Below are positions 40,449 to 48,972 of a DNA stretch of 64,000 nt, piece by piece. The DNA comes from Streptomyces sp. DH5 (GTDB lineage Bacteria; Actinomycetota; Actinomycetes; Streptomycetales; Streptomycetaceae). The DNA is taken from contig NZ_JAHWGP010000002.1 of assembly GCF_020873915.1 (NCBI RefSeq), positions 1 to 64,000 on the forward strand, given 5' to 3'. The notes below the pieces were generated by a model that saw nothing but the letters and a program-made list of their open reading frames with translations, was not told where the DNA came from and did no database searches. The translations under genes were made by a program, and so were the position numbers. Every line of letters begins with the position of its first letter. Position 1 is the first letter of the stretch.

Positions 40449-41087
40449 ATGAGCACGCACCACGCCCCGGCGCTCCAGGGGTCCCTGTTCGACCAGACCG
40501 ACGAGCTGCGGCTGGGCCCGCTCGACGGGGTGCGCCGCACCGAGCTGGGCCGGGGCGCCTGGATCGACGTCCTGCCGGGATGGCTCTGCGGATCCGACCC
40601 GCTCTTCGAGCACCTGGCCGCCGAGGTCCCCTGGCGTGCGGAGCGGCGGCAGATGTACGACCAGGTCGTGGACGTCCCCCGGTTGCTGTCGTACTACCGG
40701 GCGGGGGACCCGCTGCCACACCCGGTGCTGGCCGAGGCCCGCGAGGCGCTCAGCGCGCACTACGCCGGCGAACTCGGCGAGCCGTTCGCGACGGCCGGAC
40801 TCTGCTATTACCGCGACGGCCGGGACAGCGTCGCCTGGCACGGCGACCGCATCGGCCGGGGCGCGCGCGAGGACACGATGGTCGCGATCCTCTCGGTCGG
40901 CGCCCCGCGCGATCTGCTGCTGCGTCCGGTGGGCGGCGGCGACACCGTGCGCCGTCCCCTCGGGCACGGCGACCTCATCGTGATGGGCGGCTCCTGCCAG
41001 CGCACCTGGGAACACGCCGTCCCCAAGAGCGGCCGCGCCGCCGGACCGCGCATCAGCGTCCAGTACCGCCCGCGTGGTGTGAACTGA
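40449..41087 (+). CDS. alkB: AlkB-like 2-oxoglutarate/Fe(II) dioxygenase
   Basis: A 212-residue AlkB homologue, which would demethylate alkylated nucleobases (1-methyladenine, 3-methylcytosine) in DNA or RNA. Metal and substrate residues: His and Asp in WHGDRIG, the second His in TWEHAVPKSG and the 2-oxoglutarate Arg in RISVQYRPR. CYYRDGRDSVAWHGD is the typical segment for bacterial AlkB2/3-like proteins. ATG 40449; the short upstream gap (137 bases to the divergent TetR) carries the TetR operators, so co-control is possible. The region 5 prime has no LexA-type box that I could see. Confidence 0.9.
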   Translation: MSTHHAPALQGSLFDQTDELRLGPLDGVRRTELGRGAWIDVLPGWLCGSDPLFEHLAAEVPWRAERRQMYDQVVDVPRLLSYYRAGDPLPHPVLAEAREALSAHYAGELGEPFATAGLCYYRDGRDSVAWHGDRIGRGAREDTMVAILSVGAPRDLLLRPVGGGDTVRRPLGHGDLIVMGGSCQRTWEHAVPKSGRAAGPRISVQYRPRGVN

Positions 41088-41199
41088 CCTGCCCCAGCCC
41101 CCTCCTCACCGCCACCGGGGTCCCCGACCCGCCGCCCGGGCTCCCGCCGTGGTCTGCTTTCCTTCTCCCGTCGGACACGGACGATGCGGACTCGGGACG

Positions 41200-41949
41200 A
41201 TGATGCGAGCGACAGTGCGGTACGTGGCGGACGGCACCTACCTGGTGCACGGCACGCACACCAACTGGGTGATCCTCACCGAGGGGGACGCCGTCACGCT
41301 GATCGACACCGGCTATCCCGGCGACCGTGAGGGACTGCTCGCCTCCCTCACGGAGGTGGGGAGTTCGCCCCGGGCGGTGACGGCCGTACTGATCACCCAC
41401 GCCCACAACGACCATCTGGGCTCCGCCGAGTACCTGAGCGCCGCGTACGGCACCCCCGTGTACACCCACGAGGCCGAAGTCCCGCACGCGCGGCGGGACT
41501 TCCTGCACCAGGTGAGCGTCGGGCAGGTGCTGCGGGGCGGGTGGCGGCCGGGTGTGCTGCCGTGGGCCGCGCACGCCCTGCGCAGCGGCGGGACGGCGGA
41601 CGTCGCGGTCACCGCGCCCGAGCCGTTCCCGCGGTCCGGCCCGCTCGACCTGCCAGGCCGGCCCGTGCCCGTGCACACCCCGGGCCACACCGCCGGGCAC
41701 TGCGCCTTCCACCTCCCCGAGCGGGGGGTGGTGGTGTCGGGCGACGCGCTGGTGACCGGCCATCCCACCTCGCGGACCGAGGGGCCGCAGATGCTGACCG
41801 ACATGTTCCACCACGAGCGCGTCACCGCCGTGGCCTCGCTGGACGTCCTGGGCGGCCTCGACGGCGACCTTCTGCTGCCCGGGCACGGCCCGCTGCACGA
41901 GGGGCCCGTGCGGGAAGCCGCCCGGCTGGCCCGGGAGCGCGCGCACTAG
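41200..41949 (+). CDS. Metallo-beta-lactamase fold hydrolase
   Basis: The 249-residue protein has the MBL signature LITHAHNDHLGSAEYL (HxHxDH), a second metal His in HTPGHTAGHCAFHL and a third ligand Asp in VVSGDALVTG, plus LLPGHGPL near the end. The family covers lactonases, glyoxalase II and others; the substrate is unclear. Start ATG 41200 (or 41203) has weak RBS; the longer frame upstream has no support. It ends 40 bp before the DUF4032 gene, same strand. Confidence 0.87.
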   Translation: MMRATVRYVADGTYLVHGTHTNWVILTEGDAVTLIDTGYPGDREGLLASLTEVGSSPRAVTAVLITHAHNDHLGSAEYLSAAYGTPVYTHEAEVPHARRDFLHQVSVGQVLRGGWRPGVLPWAAHALRSGGTADVAVTAPEPFPRSGPLDLPGRPVPVHTPGHTAGHCAFHLPERGVVVSGDALVTGHPTSRTEGPQMLTDMFHHERVTAVASLDVLGGLDGDLLLPGHGPLHEGPVREAARLARERAH

Positions 41950-41989
41950 GGTGAGGTGACGATCACCGCGAGACGAGGACACCGCAGCC

Positions 41990-43222
41990 ATGGCACTGCA
42001 GATCAACGCCACCAACCCGGAGCATCCCGCGCTCCTGTTGGAACTGCCGTGGCACCTGCCGCTGGAGGACTGGCCGGAGGAGTACCTGGTGCCCCTGCCT
42101 CGCGGCATCTCCCGGCACGTGGTGCGCTACGCGCGCGCCGGCGACGAGGTGATCGCGGTCAAGGAACTCGCCCAGCGGCCCGCCCTGCGTGAGTACGAGC
42201 TGCTGCGCGACCTGGACCGGATCGGCATTCCGGCGGTGGACCCGCTCGCCGTGGTCACCGGCCGCACCGAACCCGGCGGGGAGCCGCTGGAGAGCGTCCT
42301 GGTCACCCGGCACCTCGGCGGCTCGATGCCGTACCGGTCGATGTTCGAGACGACGCTGCGCCCGGCGACCATGCACCGGCTGATGGACGCGCTCGCCGTG
42401 CTCCTCGTCCGGCTGCACCTGGCCGGGTTCGCCTGGGGCGACTGCTCGTTGTCCAACACGCTGTTCCGGCGGGACGCGGGCGCCTACGCCGCCTACCTCG
42501 TGGACGCCGAGACCGGGGACCTGCACCCCGAACTCAGCACCGGCCAGCGCGATTACGACCTCGACCTGGCCCGGGTCAACATCAGTGGCGAACTGCTCGA
42601 CCTGGAGGCGTCCGGGGCGCTGCACCCCTCCGTCGACCCGATCGAGTTCGGCACCGAGATCTGCGCCCGCTACCAGAGCCTGTGGCAGGAGCTGACCCGC
42701 ACCTCCGTCTACCCGGCGGGCAAGTACCACTACATCGAGCGCCGCATCCGGCGCCTGAACGACCTCGGTTTCGACGTGGCCGAGATGCAGATCGAGCACG
42801 CCTCCAACGGCGACACGGTCACCTTCGTGCCGAAGGTCGTCGACGCCGGCCACCACCAGCGGCAACTGCTGCGGCTGACGGGGCTCGACGCCGAGGAGAA
42901 CCAGGCCAGGCGGCTGCTGAACGACCTGGAGAGCTGGATGGCCACCCAGGACGACTACGCCCCGGGCGACCCCCTCGGCGCCCGCCCGGAAGTGCTGGCC
43001 CACCGCTGGGTGCGCGAGGTGTTCCGGCCCACCGTGCGTTCCGTGCCCCCCGAGCTGCGCGGCCCGATGGACGCCGCGGAGATCTACCACGAACTCCTGG
43101 AACACCGCTGGTACATGTCAGAACGGGCCCAGCACGACATCGGGCTCGACACAGCCGTCGAGGACTACATCCGGAACGTCCTCCCCAGGGCACGGACGAC
43201 GCTCCAGCCGACGGAGGAGTGA
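41990..43222 (+). CDS. DUF4032 kinase-fold protein
   Basis: A 410-residue protein with a lipopolysaccharide-kinase-like N-terminal domain (GDEVIAVKELAQRPALREYELLRDLDRIGIPAVDPLAVV; the catalytic-like WGDCSLSNTLFRRD and VDAETGDLH) and a C-terminal DUF4032 domain (YVSDIERRIRRLNDLGFDVAEMQI-like, here YHYIERRIRRLNDLGFDVAEMQ). It would be a small-molecule or protein kinase, but nothing has been shown for the family to my knowledge. ATG 41990 has AGACGAGG upstream, in an operon-like arrangement with the MBL gene. Confidence 0.82.
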   Translation: MALQINATNPEHPALLLELPWHLPLEDWPEEYLVPLPRGISRHVVRYARAGDEVIAVKELAQRPALREYELLRDLDRIGIPAVDPLAVVTGRTEPGGEPLESVLVTRHLGGSMPYRSMFETTLRPATMHRLMDALAVLLVRLHLAGFAWGDCSLSNTLFRRDAGAYAAYLVDAETGDLHPELSTGQRDYDLDLARVNISGELLDLEASGALHPSVDPIEFGTEICARYQSLWQELTRTSVYPAGKYHYIERRIRRLNDLGFDVAEMQIEHASNGDTVTFVPKVVDAGHHQRQLLRLTGLDAEENQARRLLNDLESWMATQDDYAPGDPLGARPEVLAHRWVREVFRPTVRSVPPELRGPMDAAEIYHELLEHRWYMSERAQHDIGLDTAVEDYIRNVLPRARTTLQPTEE

Positions 43223-43235
43223 GCCGGCCGCGGCC

Positions 43236-44108
43236 TCAGGCGGGCGGTACGACCGCCACCGGGCAGTCCGCGTGGTGCAGGACGCCGTAGGCCACCGAAC
43301 CGATCCGGGTGCCCACGGCGGTGCGGCGGGCACGGCGGCCGACGACCATCAGCTGGGCGGTGCCCGACACCGACAGCAGCACCTGTCCGGCGCTGCCCAT
43401 CTCGACGTGCTCGACCACGTGCACGTCCGGGTAGCGCTCCCGCCACGGGGCGAGGGCCGCCGCCAGGGACTTCTGCTCGAACGGTTCGAGGCCGCCGGCC
43501 TCGTCGAGGAGCTGGAGGGAGGCGGGGCTGTAGGCGAACACCGGCGGCAGCGCCCAGGCGCGCACGGCGCGCACGGTCGCCCCGCGCCGGGCGGCGGTCT
43601 CGAAGGCGAAGCCGAGCGCGGCGGCACTGTCCTCCGGGTCGCCCTGCTGACCGACGACGATCTCGTGCCCGGCCACCTCGTTGGATGCCTGGTCCCCGGC
43701 GCGGACGAACACGATGGGCCGGCCCGCCCCGACGATCACCTGCTGGCCGACCGAACCGACCAGGAAGCCCACGATGCGGCCGTGCCCCCGCGAGCCGAGC
43801 ACCAGCATCTCCGACTCGGCCGCCAGCGCCGTCAGCGTCTCCACGGCGTCCCCTTCGAGGACGTCCGTGGTCACGGACAGTTCCGCGTGCCGCTCCCGGA
43901 CGGTGCGGGCCGCCTCACCGACCGAGTCGCGCACCCACCGCTCCTGGGTGCCCCGGTCGCCCGACTCCGCCGCGCCGCCCGGCTCGAACGTCCAGGCGTG
44001 CACCACTCTGAGCGGCAGTCCCCGGCGGACCGCCTCCCTGGCCGCCCAGTCGAGCGCGGCGAGGCTCTCCTCGGTTCCGTCGATCCCTGCCGTGATCGGG
44101 CGCGTCAT
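43236..44108 (-). CDS. Universal stress protein, tandem UspA domains
   Basis: A 290-residue protein with two UspA domains. Domain 1 (1-150) has an ATP-binding motif GSRGHGRIVGFLVGSVGQQV, typical of ATP-binding USPs; domain 2 (about 155-290) has the weaker VGRRARRTAVGTRIGSVAYGV. The start MTRPITAGIDGTEESLAALDWA is canonical. These proteins are induced under oxygen limitation or dormancy in actinomycetes and are frequent members of stress regulons. ATG 44108 follows CGGGAGGAACC on the minus strand. Convergent with DUF4032 (13 bp) and divergent from the next hypothetical. Confidence 0.92.
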   Translation of the reverse strand: MTRPITAGIDGTEESLAALDWAAREAVRRGLPLRVVHAWTFEPGGAAESGDRGTQERWVRDSVGEAARTVRERHAELSVTTDVLEGDAVETLTALAAESEMLVLGSRGHGRIVGFLVGSVGQQVIVGAGRPIVFVRAGDQASNEVAGHEIVVGQQGDPEDSAAALGFAFETAARRGATVRAVRAWALPPVFAYSPASLQLLDEAGGLEPFEQKSLAAALAPWRERYPDVHVVEHVEMGSAGQVLLSVSGTAQLMVVGRRARRTAVGTRIGSVAYGVLHHADCPVAVVPPA

Positions 44109-44167
44109 GCGGTTCCTCCCGGTGTCGTGTCCACTGCGCGGGGTCCAGTCTTCCCTACGCTGACCGC

Positions 44168-44521
44168 ATGACTCCGAGGTGGGAGCAGGTAGTGATGGAC
44201 GCGGCCGGTCCGGTGGCCCTCGGACGCTGGTGGTGCGGGGCGCTGCGCCGGGTGGTGGCGACCGACGCCCCCGGCGATTTCGAGATCCGGCAGTCACCGG
44301 ACCGGCTGCCGGGCCTGGTCCTCGAACCGGTGCGGGAGGCCAAGTCCGGCAAGAACCGGCTGCACCCGGACTTCCGGCCCGAGGACCAGGAGGCGGAGGT
44401 CGCCCCCCTCCTCGCGATGGGCGCGCGCCGGGTGGACATCGGGCAGGGCGAGCGGTCCTGGGTGGTCCTCGCGGACATCGAGGGCAACGAGTTCTGCGTG
44501 CTGTCGTCCCGTCACGGGTGA
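44168..44521 (+). CDS. Glyoxalase/VOC-like hypothetical protein
   Basis: A 117-residue protein of the glyoxalase_6-like type: MTPRWEQVVMDAAGPVALGRWWCGALRRVV at the start and MGARRVDIGQGERSWVVLADIEGNEFCVLSSRHG at the end, the pattern of small VOC proteins (ADPEGNEFCVL). The metal residues of true glyoxalases cannot be assigned. Divergent from the universal stress protein gene. ATG 44168 lacks a strong RBS. Confidence 0.72.
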   Translation: MTPRWEQVVMDAAGPVALGRWWCGALRRVVATDAPGDFEIRQSPDRLPGLVLEPVREAKSGKNRLHPDFRPEDQEAEVAPLLAMGARRVDIGQGERSWVVLADIEGNEFCVLSSRHG

Positions 44522-44563
44522 GGCCCGCCCGGCTGCGAGCGGGCCGGCGCGAGGGCACATACG

Positions 44564-44872
44564 ATGGCAGGGCCGGTGCGGTGGCCGGACCGATCCGCCG
44601 TGCCGGGGGGCCTGCCGTCCCGTGGGGGACGGCGGCCGCGGATGTACGGCATCGGGTTCCCGGAGCAGGTCCTGGACGTCTTCCCGGGCGTGCGGCGGGT
44701 GCTGCCGGTGTGCGAGGGCACGGGCCCGGGACCGGACATGTCCTGGCGGATCATGGTGACCGGGCGTCACGGGAGCCTGCGCTTCGACTCCGAGCCCGGC
44801 GACACCCGTTTCCAGGTGCTGCTCCCTCTCACCGCCCCGGAGCCCGACGACACCCCGGAGGAGCCGGCATGA
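44564..44872 (+). pseudogene. Remnant of a histidine kinase/ATPase C-terminus
   Basis: The 102-codon frame does not encode a complete protein. The last 75 codons align with the C-terminal ATPase end of a Streptomyces sensor kinase: FPEQVLDVFPGVRRVLPVCEGTG in place of a typical IPEEI..VFEPFFTTKPVGEGTG, then GPDMSWRIMVTGRHGSLRF in place of GLDISWRIVV..HHGDLRV, then GDTRFQVLLPL. The GTGLGL box has become GTGPGP, which should abolish ATP binding. The first 27 codons (VRWPDRSAVPGGLPSRGGRRPR) match nothing. The ATGA overlap with the next gene is conserved from an ancestral kinase-UBP operon. Confidence 0.65.
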
Positions 44873-45222
44873 CCAGCGAACACGTCGTCGACCCGAGCGT
44901 CCCGCCGACCGGGACCGGATGCGCCGAGTGCGACACCGGGGGCGGGTGGTGGTTCCATCTGCGGCGCTGCGCGAGCTGCGGCCACATCGGCTGCTGCGAC
45001 AGCTCGCCCGGCCGGCACGCCACGGCGCATTTCGAGGCCACCGGCCATCCCGTGGTGCGCAGTTACGAGCCGGGCGAGGCCTGGTTCTGGAACTACGCCA
45101 CCGACGAACTGTACGAGTCCGGCCCGGACCTCGCCCCACCGGTCAGTCACCCCGCCGACCAGCCGGCGCCGGGCCCCGCGGGCCGGGTGCCCGCGAACTG
45201 GGCGCAGGCGCTGCGCCGCTGA
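44869..45222 (+). CDS. UBP-type zinc finger protein
   Basis: A 117-residue protein with a zinc-finger ubiquitin-binding-protein (ZnF-UBP) domain: CAECDTGGGWWFHLRRCASCGHIGCCDSSPGRHATAHFEATGHPVVRSYEPGEAWFW. Cys/His ligands are all present, including the H-x5-H spacing in RHATAHFEATGHP. In bacteria this domain is found alone in small actinobacterial proteins of unknown function that are often encoded next to a histidine kinase or a cNMP-domain ATPase; here that neighbour has decayed. The C-terminus (ANWAQALRR) is conserved. Translation is coupled to the upstream remnant. Confidence 0.88.
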   Translation: MTSEHVVDPSVPPTGTGCAECDTGGGWWFHLRRCASCGHIGCCDSSPGRHATAHFEATGHPVVRSYEPGEAWFWNYATDELYESGPDLAPPVSHPADQPAPGPAGRVPANWAQALRR

Positions 45223-45586
45223 GCCGCACGGCCCGGAAACCCCCGCACACCGCTCGCCGTCGACCGGGCACCCCCACCCGGTCCGTGCGCACGACGACGT
45301 CCACACCGCGTCCGACGACAGCGGGCCACGGGCCGGGCCGCAGCCGCGGGCCCGGTGCGGCGGACCGTCGGCGAGGACATCGCCGAGGTGGTGCAGGGGC
45401 CGGCAGAACAGCCCCGGCCACCGCGCCGGCATCCTCGCGGCCGGTTCCCCCCACATCGGTGCCGGCTTCGCGGGCGGCGGCCGGGCGGGCACGTACGGGA
45501 CGCAGCTCCTCGGCGCGTGACGGTCCCTGCCGCGGGGCCCCGGCCGGCCTTGGCGGAGCGAAGGGGTCGGGGGGAGGATGCCTCCC
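45223..45586. other. Intergenic region with a decayed CAP-domain gene
   Basis: About 360 bases without an intact gene. Reading three frames on the plus strand recovers pieces of an SCP/CAP secreted protein (see the pseudogene feature at 45355-45520). Nothing else in the region looks like protein or RNA. Confidence 0.55.
45355..45520 (+). pseudogene. Remnant of an SCP/CAP (PR-1-like) domain protein
   Basis: In one frame codons at 45370-45384 read GEDIA, the CAP motif GENIA. In the next frame from 45404 the sequence reads QNSPGHRAGIL then AAGSPHIGAGFAGGG and YGTQLLGA with a stop at 45520. The CAP motif is NSPGHRxNIL followed by iGvG and the C-terminal YxTQxF block, so the order and wording fit a CAP C-terminus closely. 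The spacing of the two parts (22 bases) is not a multiple of three and is about 20 bases shorter than usual, so a small deletion with frameshift is inferred. The N-terminal half is not recognisable. Confidence 0.6.
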
Positions 45587-46264
45587 ATGAAGGGTGACCT
45601 GTTTTCCAGTCAGCACATGGTGCGGCCGGCCACGGCCTCGGGGATGACGATCGAGAACGCCAAGTGCATCCGCTACACGGTCGACGGCGAGATGCACGCC
45701 CGGCAGGGAGCGATGGTCGCCTACCGCGGCAACCTCCAGTTCGAGCGCAGGGGCCAGGGCGTGGGCGGCATGCTCAAGCGCGCGGTGACCGGCGAGGGCC
45801 TGCCGCTGATGGCGGTGCGCGGACGGGGCGAGGCCTGGTTCGCGCACGAGGCGCAGAACTGCTTCGTCGTCGACGTCGACCCCGGCGACGAGTTCACCGT
45901 CAACGGCCGCAACGTGCTGTGCTTCGACTCCTCCCTGTCGTACCGCATCGCCACCGTGAAGGGCGCCGGGATCACCGGCGGCGGACTGTTCAACAGCGTC
46001 TTCACCGGCCACGGCCGGCTGGGGCTGGTGTGCGAGGGGAACCCGCTGGTCATCCCGGTGTCGCCGCAGTACCCGGTGTTCGTGGACACCGACGCGATCG
46101 TCGGCTGGACAGCGGGCCTGGACACCTCGCTGCACCGTTCGCAGTCGCTGGGCTCGATGCTGCGCGGCGGGTCGGGCGAGGCCGTGCAGCTGAAGTTCCA
46201 GGGCGAGGGCCATGTGGTGGTGCGTCCCAGCGAGGCGACACCACACAAGGCCCAGCAGCACTGA
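45587..46264 (+). CDS. AIM24 family protein
   Basis: A 225-residue protein of the AIM24/TerB-linked beta-sandwich family: IRYTVDGEMHARQGAMVAYRGNLQFERRGQGVGGMLKRAVTGEGLPLMAVRGRGEAWFAHEAQNC and GRLGLVCEGNPLVIPVSPQYPVFVDTDAIVGWTAGLDTSLHRSQSLGSMLRGGSGEAVQLKFQGEGHVVVRPSE. In Streptomyces these occur in two or three tandem copies near stress genes; function unknown beyond a likely membrane-associated role. ATG 45587 is 10 bases after GGGGGAGG; an ATG at 45578 lies too close to that site. Confidence 0.85.
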   Translation: MKGDLFSSQHMVRPATASGMTIENAKCIRYTVDGEMHARQGAMVAYRGNLQFERRGQGVGGMLKRAVTGEGLPLMAVRGRGEAWFAHEAQNCFVVDVDPGDEFTVNGRNVLCFDSSLSYRIATVKGAGITGGGLFNSVFTGHGRLGLVCEGNPLVIPVSPQYPVFVDTDAIVGWTAGLDTSLHRSQSLGSMLRGGSGEAVQLKFQGEGHVVVRPSEATPHKAQQH

Positions 46265-46346
46265 ACGTCGTTGACCCGGCCCGCCGCGCGGGGTCAGGGT
46301 GGTCACGGCACGGATCACCGGTCCCCGTGCCGGAGAGGTGACAGTC

Positions 46347-47306
46347 GTGATCCAGATCGCCGACATCGAGACCGCGGCCGCGCGGATCGCCGGGCACGTG
46401 GTGCGGACCCCGACGGTGGTGAGCCCCGGGCTGTCGGACCTGCTGGGTGTGCCGGTCACGGCGAAGCTGGAGCTGTTGCAGCGCACCGGATCGTTCAAGG
46501 TGCGCGGCGCGGCGGCGAAGCTGCTGTCGCTGAGCGAGGCCGAACGGGCGGCCGGGGTGGTGGCGGTGAGCGGCGGCAACCACGGGATCGCCCTCGCGGT
46601 CATGGCCGCGGCCCTCGATGTGAAGGCCACGGTGGTGATGCCGCGTTCGGCGCCCGTGAGGGCGGTGGAGATCGCGGAGTCCGCGGGCGCCTCGGTGCGG
46701 GTGACCGACGACATGGACGGCGCGTTCGGGCTGATGCGACGGCTCCAGGAGGAGGGTCTGACGCTGGTCCACCCCTTCGACGACCCGGTGGTGATCGCCG
46801 GTCAGGGCACGGTGGGGCTGGAGCTGGCCGAGGACGCCGGTGACCTCACGGACGTGCTGGTGAGCATCGGGGGCGGCGGGCTGATCGCCGGGGTCGCGGC
46901 GGCGCTGCGGGCGAGCCGGCCCGGGGTCCGGGTGTGGGGCGTGGAGACGGAGGGCGCCCAGGCGATGTCGGGGGCGCTGGCGGCGGGCGGCCCCGTGCCG
47001 GTGGAGCTGACGTCGATCGTCTCCACCCTCAGTGCCCCGGCCGTCTCCCGGCTCACGTACACGCATGTGTCGGAGTGGGTCACCGAGGTCCTGGTGGTGA
47101 CGGACCGGGAGGCGGTGCGGGGGTCCCTCGAGCTCGCGGACCACGCGAAGGTGTGGGCCGAGCCGGCCGCCGGCTGCCTGCTGCCCGCCGCGCGGCGGGT
47201 GGTGGAACGGGTCGGCGAGGGGGCGCGGCTCGGCCTCGTGGTGTGCGGCGGCAACGCCACGACCGCCGACATGATCGCCTGGGCGGAACACTTCGGACTC
47301 CGCTGA
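46347..47306 (+). CDS. Threonine/serine dehydratase family PLP enzyme
   Basis: A 319-residue fold-type II PLP enzyme. The PLP lysine is in RTGSFKVRGA, the phosphate loop is VSIGGGGLIAG, and the substrate loop is SGGNHGIALA; the family includes threonine ammonia-lyase, serine racemase and hydroxyectoine utilisation dehydratase. With no C-terminal ACT domain it is a catabolic, not biosynthetic, type. Its start is GTG 46347 after GGAGAGG (9 bases); the longer frame to 46299 is possible. The substrate is not fixed by sequence. Followed by the pseudokinase gene. Confidence 0.85.
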   Translation: MIQIADIETAAARIAGHVVRTPTVVSPGLSDLLGVPVTAKLELLQRTGSFKVRGAAAKLLSLSEAERAAGVVAVSGGNHGIALAVMAAALDVKATVVMPRSAPVRAVEIAESAGASVRVTDDMDGAFGLMRRLQEEGLTLVHPFDDPVVIAGQGTVGLELAEDAGDLTDVLVSIGGGGLIAGVAAALRASRPGVRVWGVETEGAQAMSGALAAGGPVPVELTSIVSTLSAPAVSRLTYTHVSEWVTEVLVVTDREAVRGSLELADHAKVWAEPAAGCLLPAARRVVERVGEGARLGLVVCGGNATTADMIAWAEHFGLR

Positions 47307-47379
47307 GCCTTCCTTTGAACGGACCCCGCCCGCTCACCCGTACCAGTGGGGGAAGCGGGATCCGGCGGTTCGACGAGGG

Positions 47380-48972
47380 ATGGCCATGGGCAGGGCGCAC
47401 GTCTCGGCAGACCGGCCGGTCGCCGGCCGGTACCGGCTGGTCGAGGTAACGCACCGGGAGACCAACCGCGTCAGCTGGTACGCCGACGACCTGCGGACGG
47501 GCCGCCCGTGCCTGGCCGTCCGGACCGTGCTGCCGGACGACACCGGTGAGGCGGCCCGCCGCGCCCCCTCCCGTGTCCTGCGCGCCGGCAAAAGCGTGAA
47601 CAGGCTGTGCCCCGGCCGGATCGCCGCGGTCGTCGACGCCGTCGGCGAGGCCGGCGCGCTGTGGACCGTCACCGCGTGGATCGACGGCACGCCCCTCGAC
47701 GAGGTCCTGCGCGAGCGGGGGCCGTTCACCTGGGCGCGGGCCGCGCGCGTCGGGCTGGAGCTGCTCGACGTGCTGGACGCCGCGCACGCCGGAGCCGTCA
47801 CGCACGGGGAGCTCAGTCCCGGCCAGGTGTTCCTGCGCGAGGGCGGGCCCCTGGTCGTCACCGGTTACGGGCTGGCCGGCACGACGTCGGCGCCCCGGCT
47901 CACGGCACCGTCGTACGCCTCTCCGGAACAGGCCCGCGACCAGCGGATCGGTCCCGCCGCCGACCTGTGGGCGCTGGGCGCGATCCTCTACACGCTGCTC
48001 GAGGGGCGGCCGCCGTTCCGGGATCGCGGACGGCCCGAGGCGACGCTGAGGGCGGTGGACCGGCTGCCGCCGCGCACCCCGGTGCGGTGCGGCCCTCTCA
48101 CCCGGGTCGTCCAGGGTCTGCTGCGCAAGGACGCGCGGGACCGGCTGCCCCGTCATGTGGTCCGTGAGGCGCTCACCCGTGTGCTGCGCGAGGCCCCCGG
48201 TGCCACCGCGGCGACGGCTCCGAGTCCCGGACCGCACGGTGCGTCCGGTGCCGGCCCGGGACCGGAGCGGGGCAGGAGGACCGTGGTGCTGGGCATCGCC
48301 CTCGCCGTCGTCACCGTCGCGGCCGCCGTGCTCGTCGCGGCGCGGGGGCTGCCCGGCTCCGGCGGCGCGACCGCGGCGGACGCGCCGCCCTCGCTGTCCG
48401 CGTCGGCCGGTTCCGGGGCGCCCGGCGGCAGGAACGGCCCCGCTGTCCCTGATGCGCCCCCGCCCTCCGCCACGCCCGCCCCGTCCCCGTCGGGCTCCGG
48501 CGGTCCTCCGCCCGGCTTCCGGACCCACCGGGCGCCGGAGGGCTTCTCCGTCGCGCTGCCCGAGGGCTGGAAGCGGCTGGGCACCTCCGACACCGCCGGT
48601 CTGGCCTACCGCGTCACGTTCGGCGCCGAGGCGGACCCGCGCACCCTCGCCGTGACCTACAGCGAGCGGGTGGGAGCGGACGCCGTGGCCGTGTGGCGGG
48701 ACGACGTGGAGCCCCGACTGGAGCGGTCCGGAGGATACGAGCGGATCGGGGGGATCAGGGCGAGGACCTACCAGGGGCGCGAGGCCGCCGACATGGAGTG
48801 GTACGCCGAGGACGACGGTGCCCGGGTGCGCACCTTCGGCCGGGGCTTCCTCCTGGGCGGCGGCCGGGGCTTCTCCTTGCGCTGGACCACCCCGGCCGCC
48901 GACTGGGACGACCCCGCGAGCCGGGAGGCTCTGCGGACCTTCCTACGGACGTTCCGGCCGGGCTCGCCGTGA
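47380..48972 (+). CDS. Membrane-anchored kinase-like protein, probable pseudokinase
   Basis: A 530-residue protein with an N-terminal protein-kinase fold (about 15-275), a membrane helix (about 300-325, VVLGIALAVVTVAAAVLVAA), a Pro/Ser linker (about 330-385) and an extracellular domain (about 390-530) with FSVALPEGWKRLGTSD and RTYQGREAADMEWY. The kinase lacks key residues: Arg48 stands where the VAIK lysine should be, HRDLKPxN reads HGELSPGQ (Glu144 for Asp, Gln149 for Asn) and DFG reads G162-Y-G. It is therefore likely non-catalytic and may act as a sensor scaffold. Its end overlaps the convergent serine hydrolase by 30 bp. Confidence 0.85.
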   Translation: MAMGRAHVSADRPVAGRYRLVEVTHRETNRVSWYADDLRTGRPCLAVRTVLPDDTGEAARRAPSRVLRAGKSVNRLCPGRIAAVVDAVGEAGALWTVTAWIDGTPLDEVLRERGPFTWARAARVGLELLDVLDAAHAGAVTHGELSPGQVFLREGGPLVVTGYGLAGTTSAPRLTAPSYASPEQARDQRIGPAADLWALGAILYTLLEGRPPFRDRGRPEATLRAVDRLPPRTPVRCGPLTRVVQGLLRKDARDRLPRHVVREALTRVLREAPGATAATAPSPGPHGASGAGPGPERGRRTVVLGIALAVVTVAAAVLVAARGLPGSGGATAADAPPSLSASAGSGAPGGRNGPAVPDAPPPSATPAPSPSGSGGPPPGFRTHRAPEGFSVALPEGWKRLGTSDTAGLAYRVTFGAEADPRTLAVTYSERVGADAVAVWRDDVEPRLERSGGYERIGGIRARTYQGREAADMEWYAEDDGARVRTFGRGFLLGGGRGFSLRWTTPAADWDDPASREALRTFLRTFRPGSP

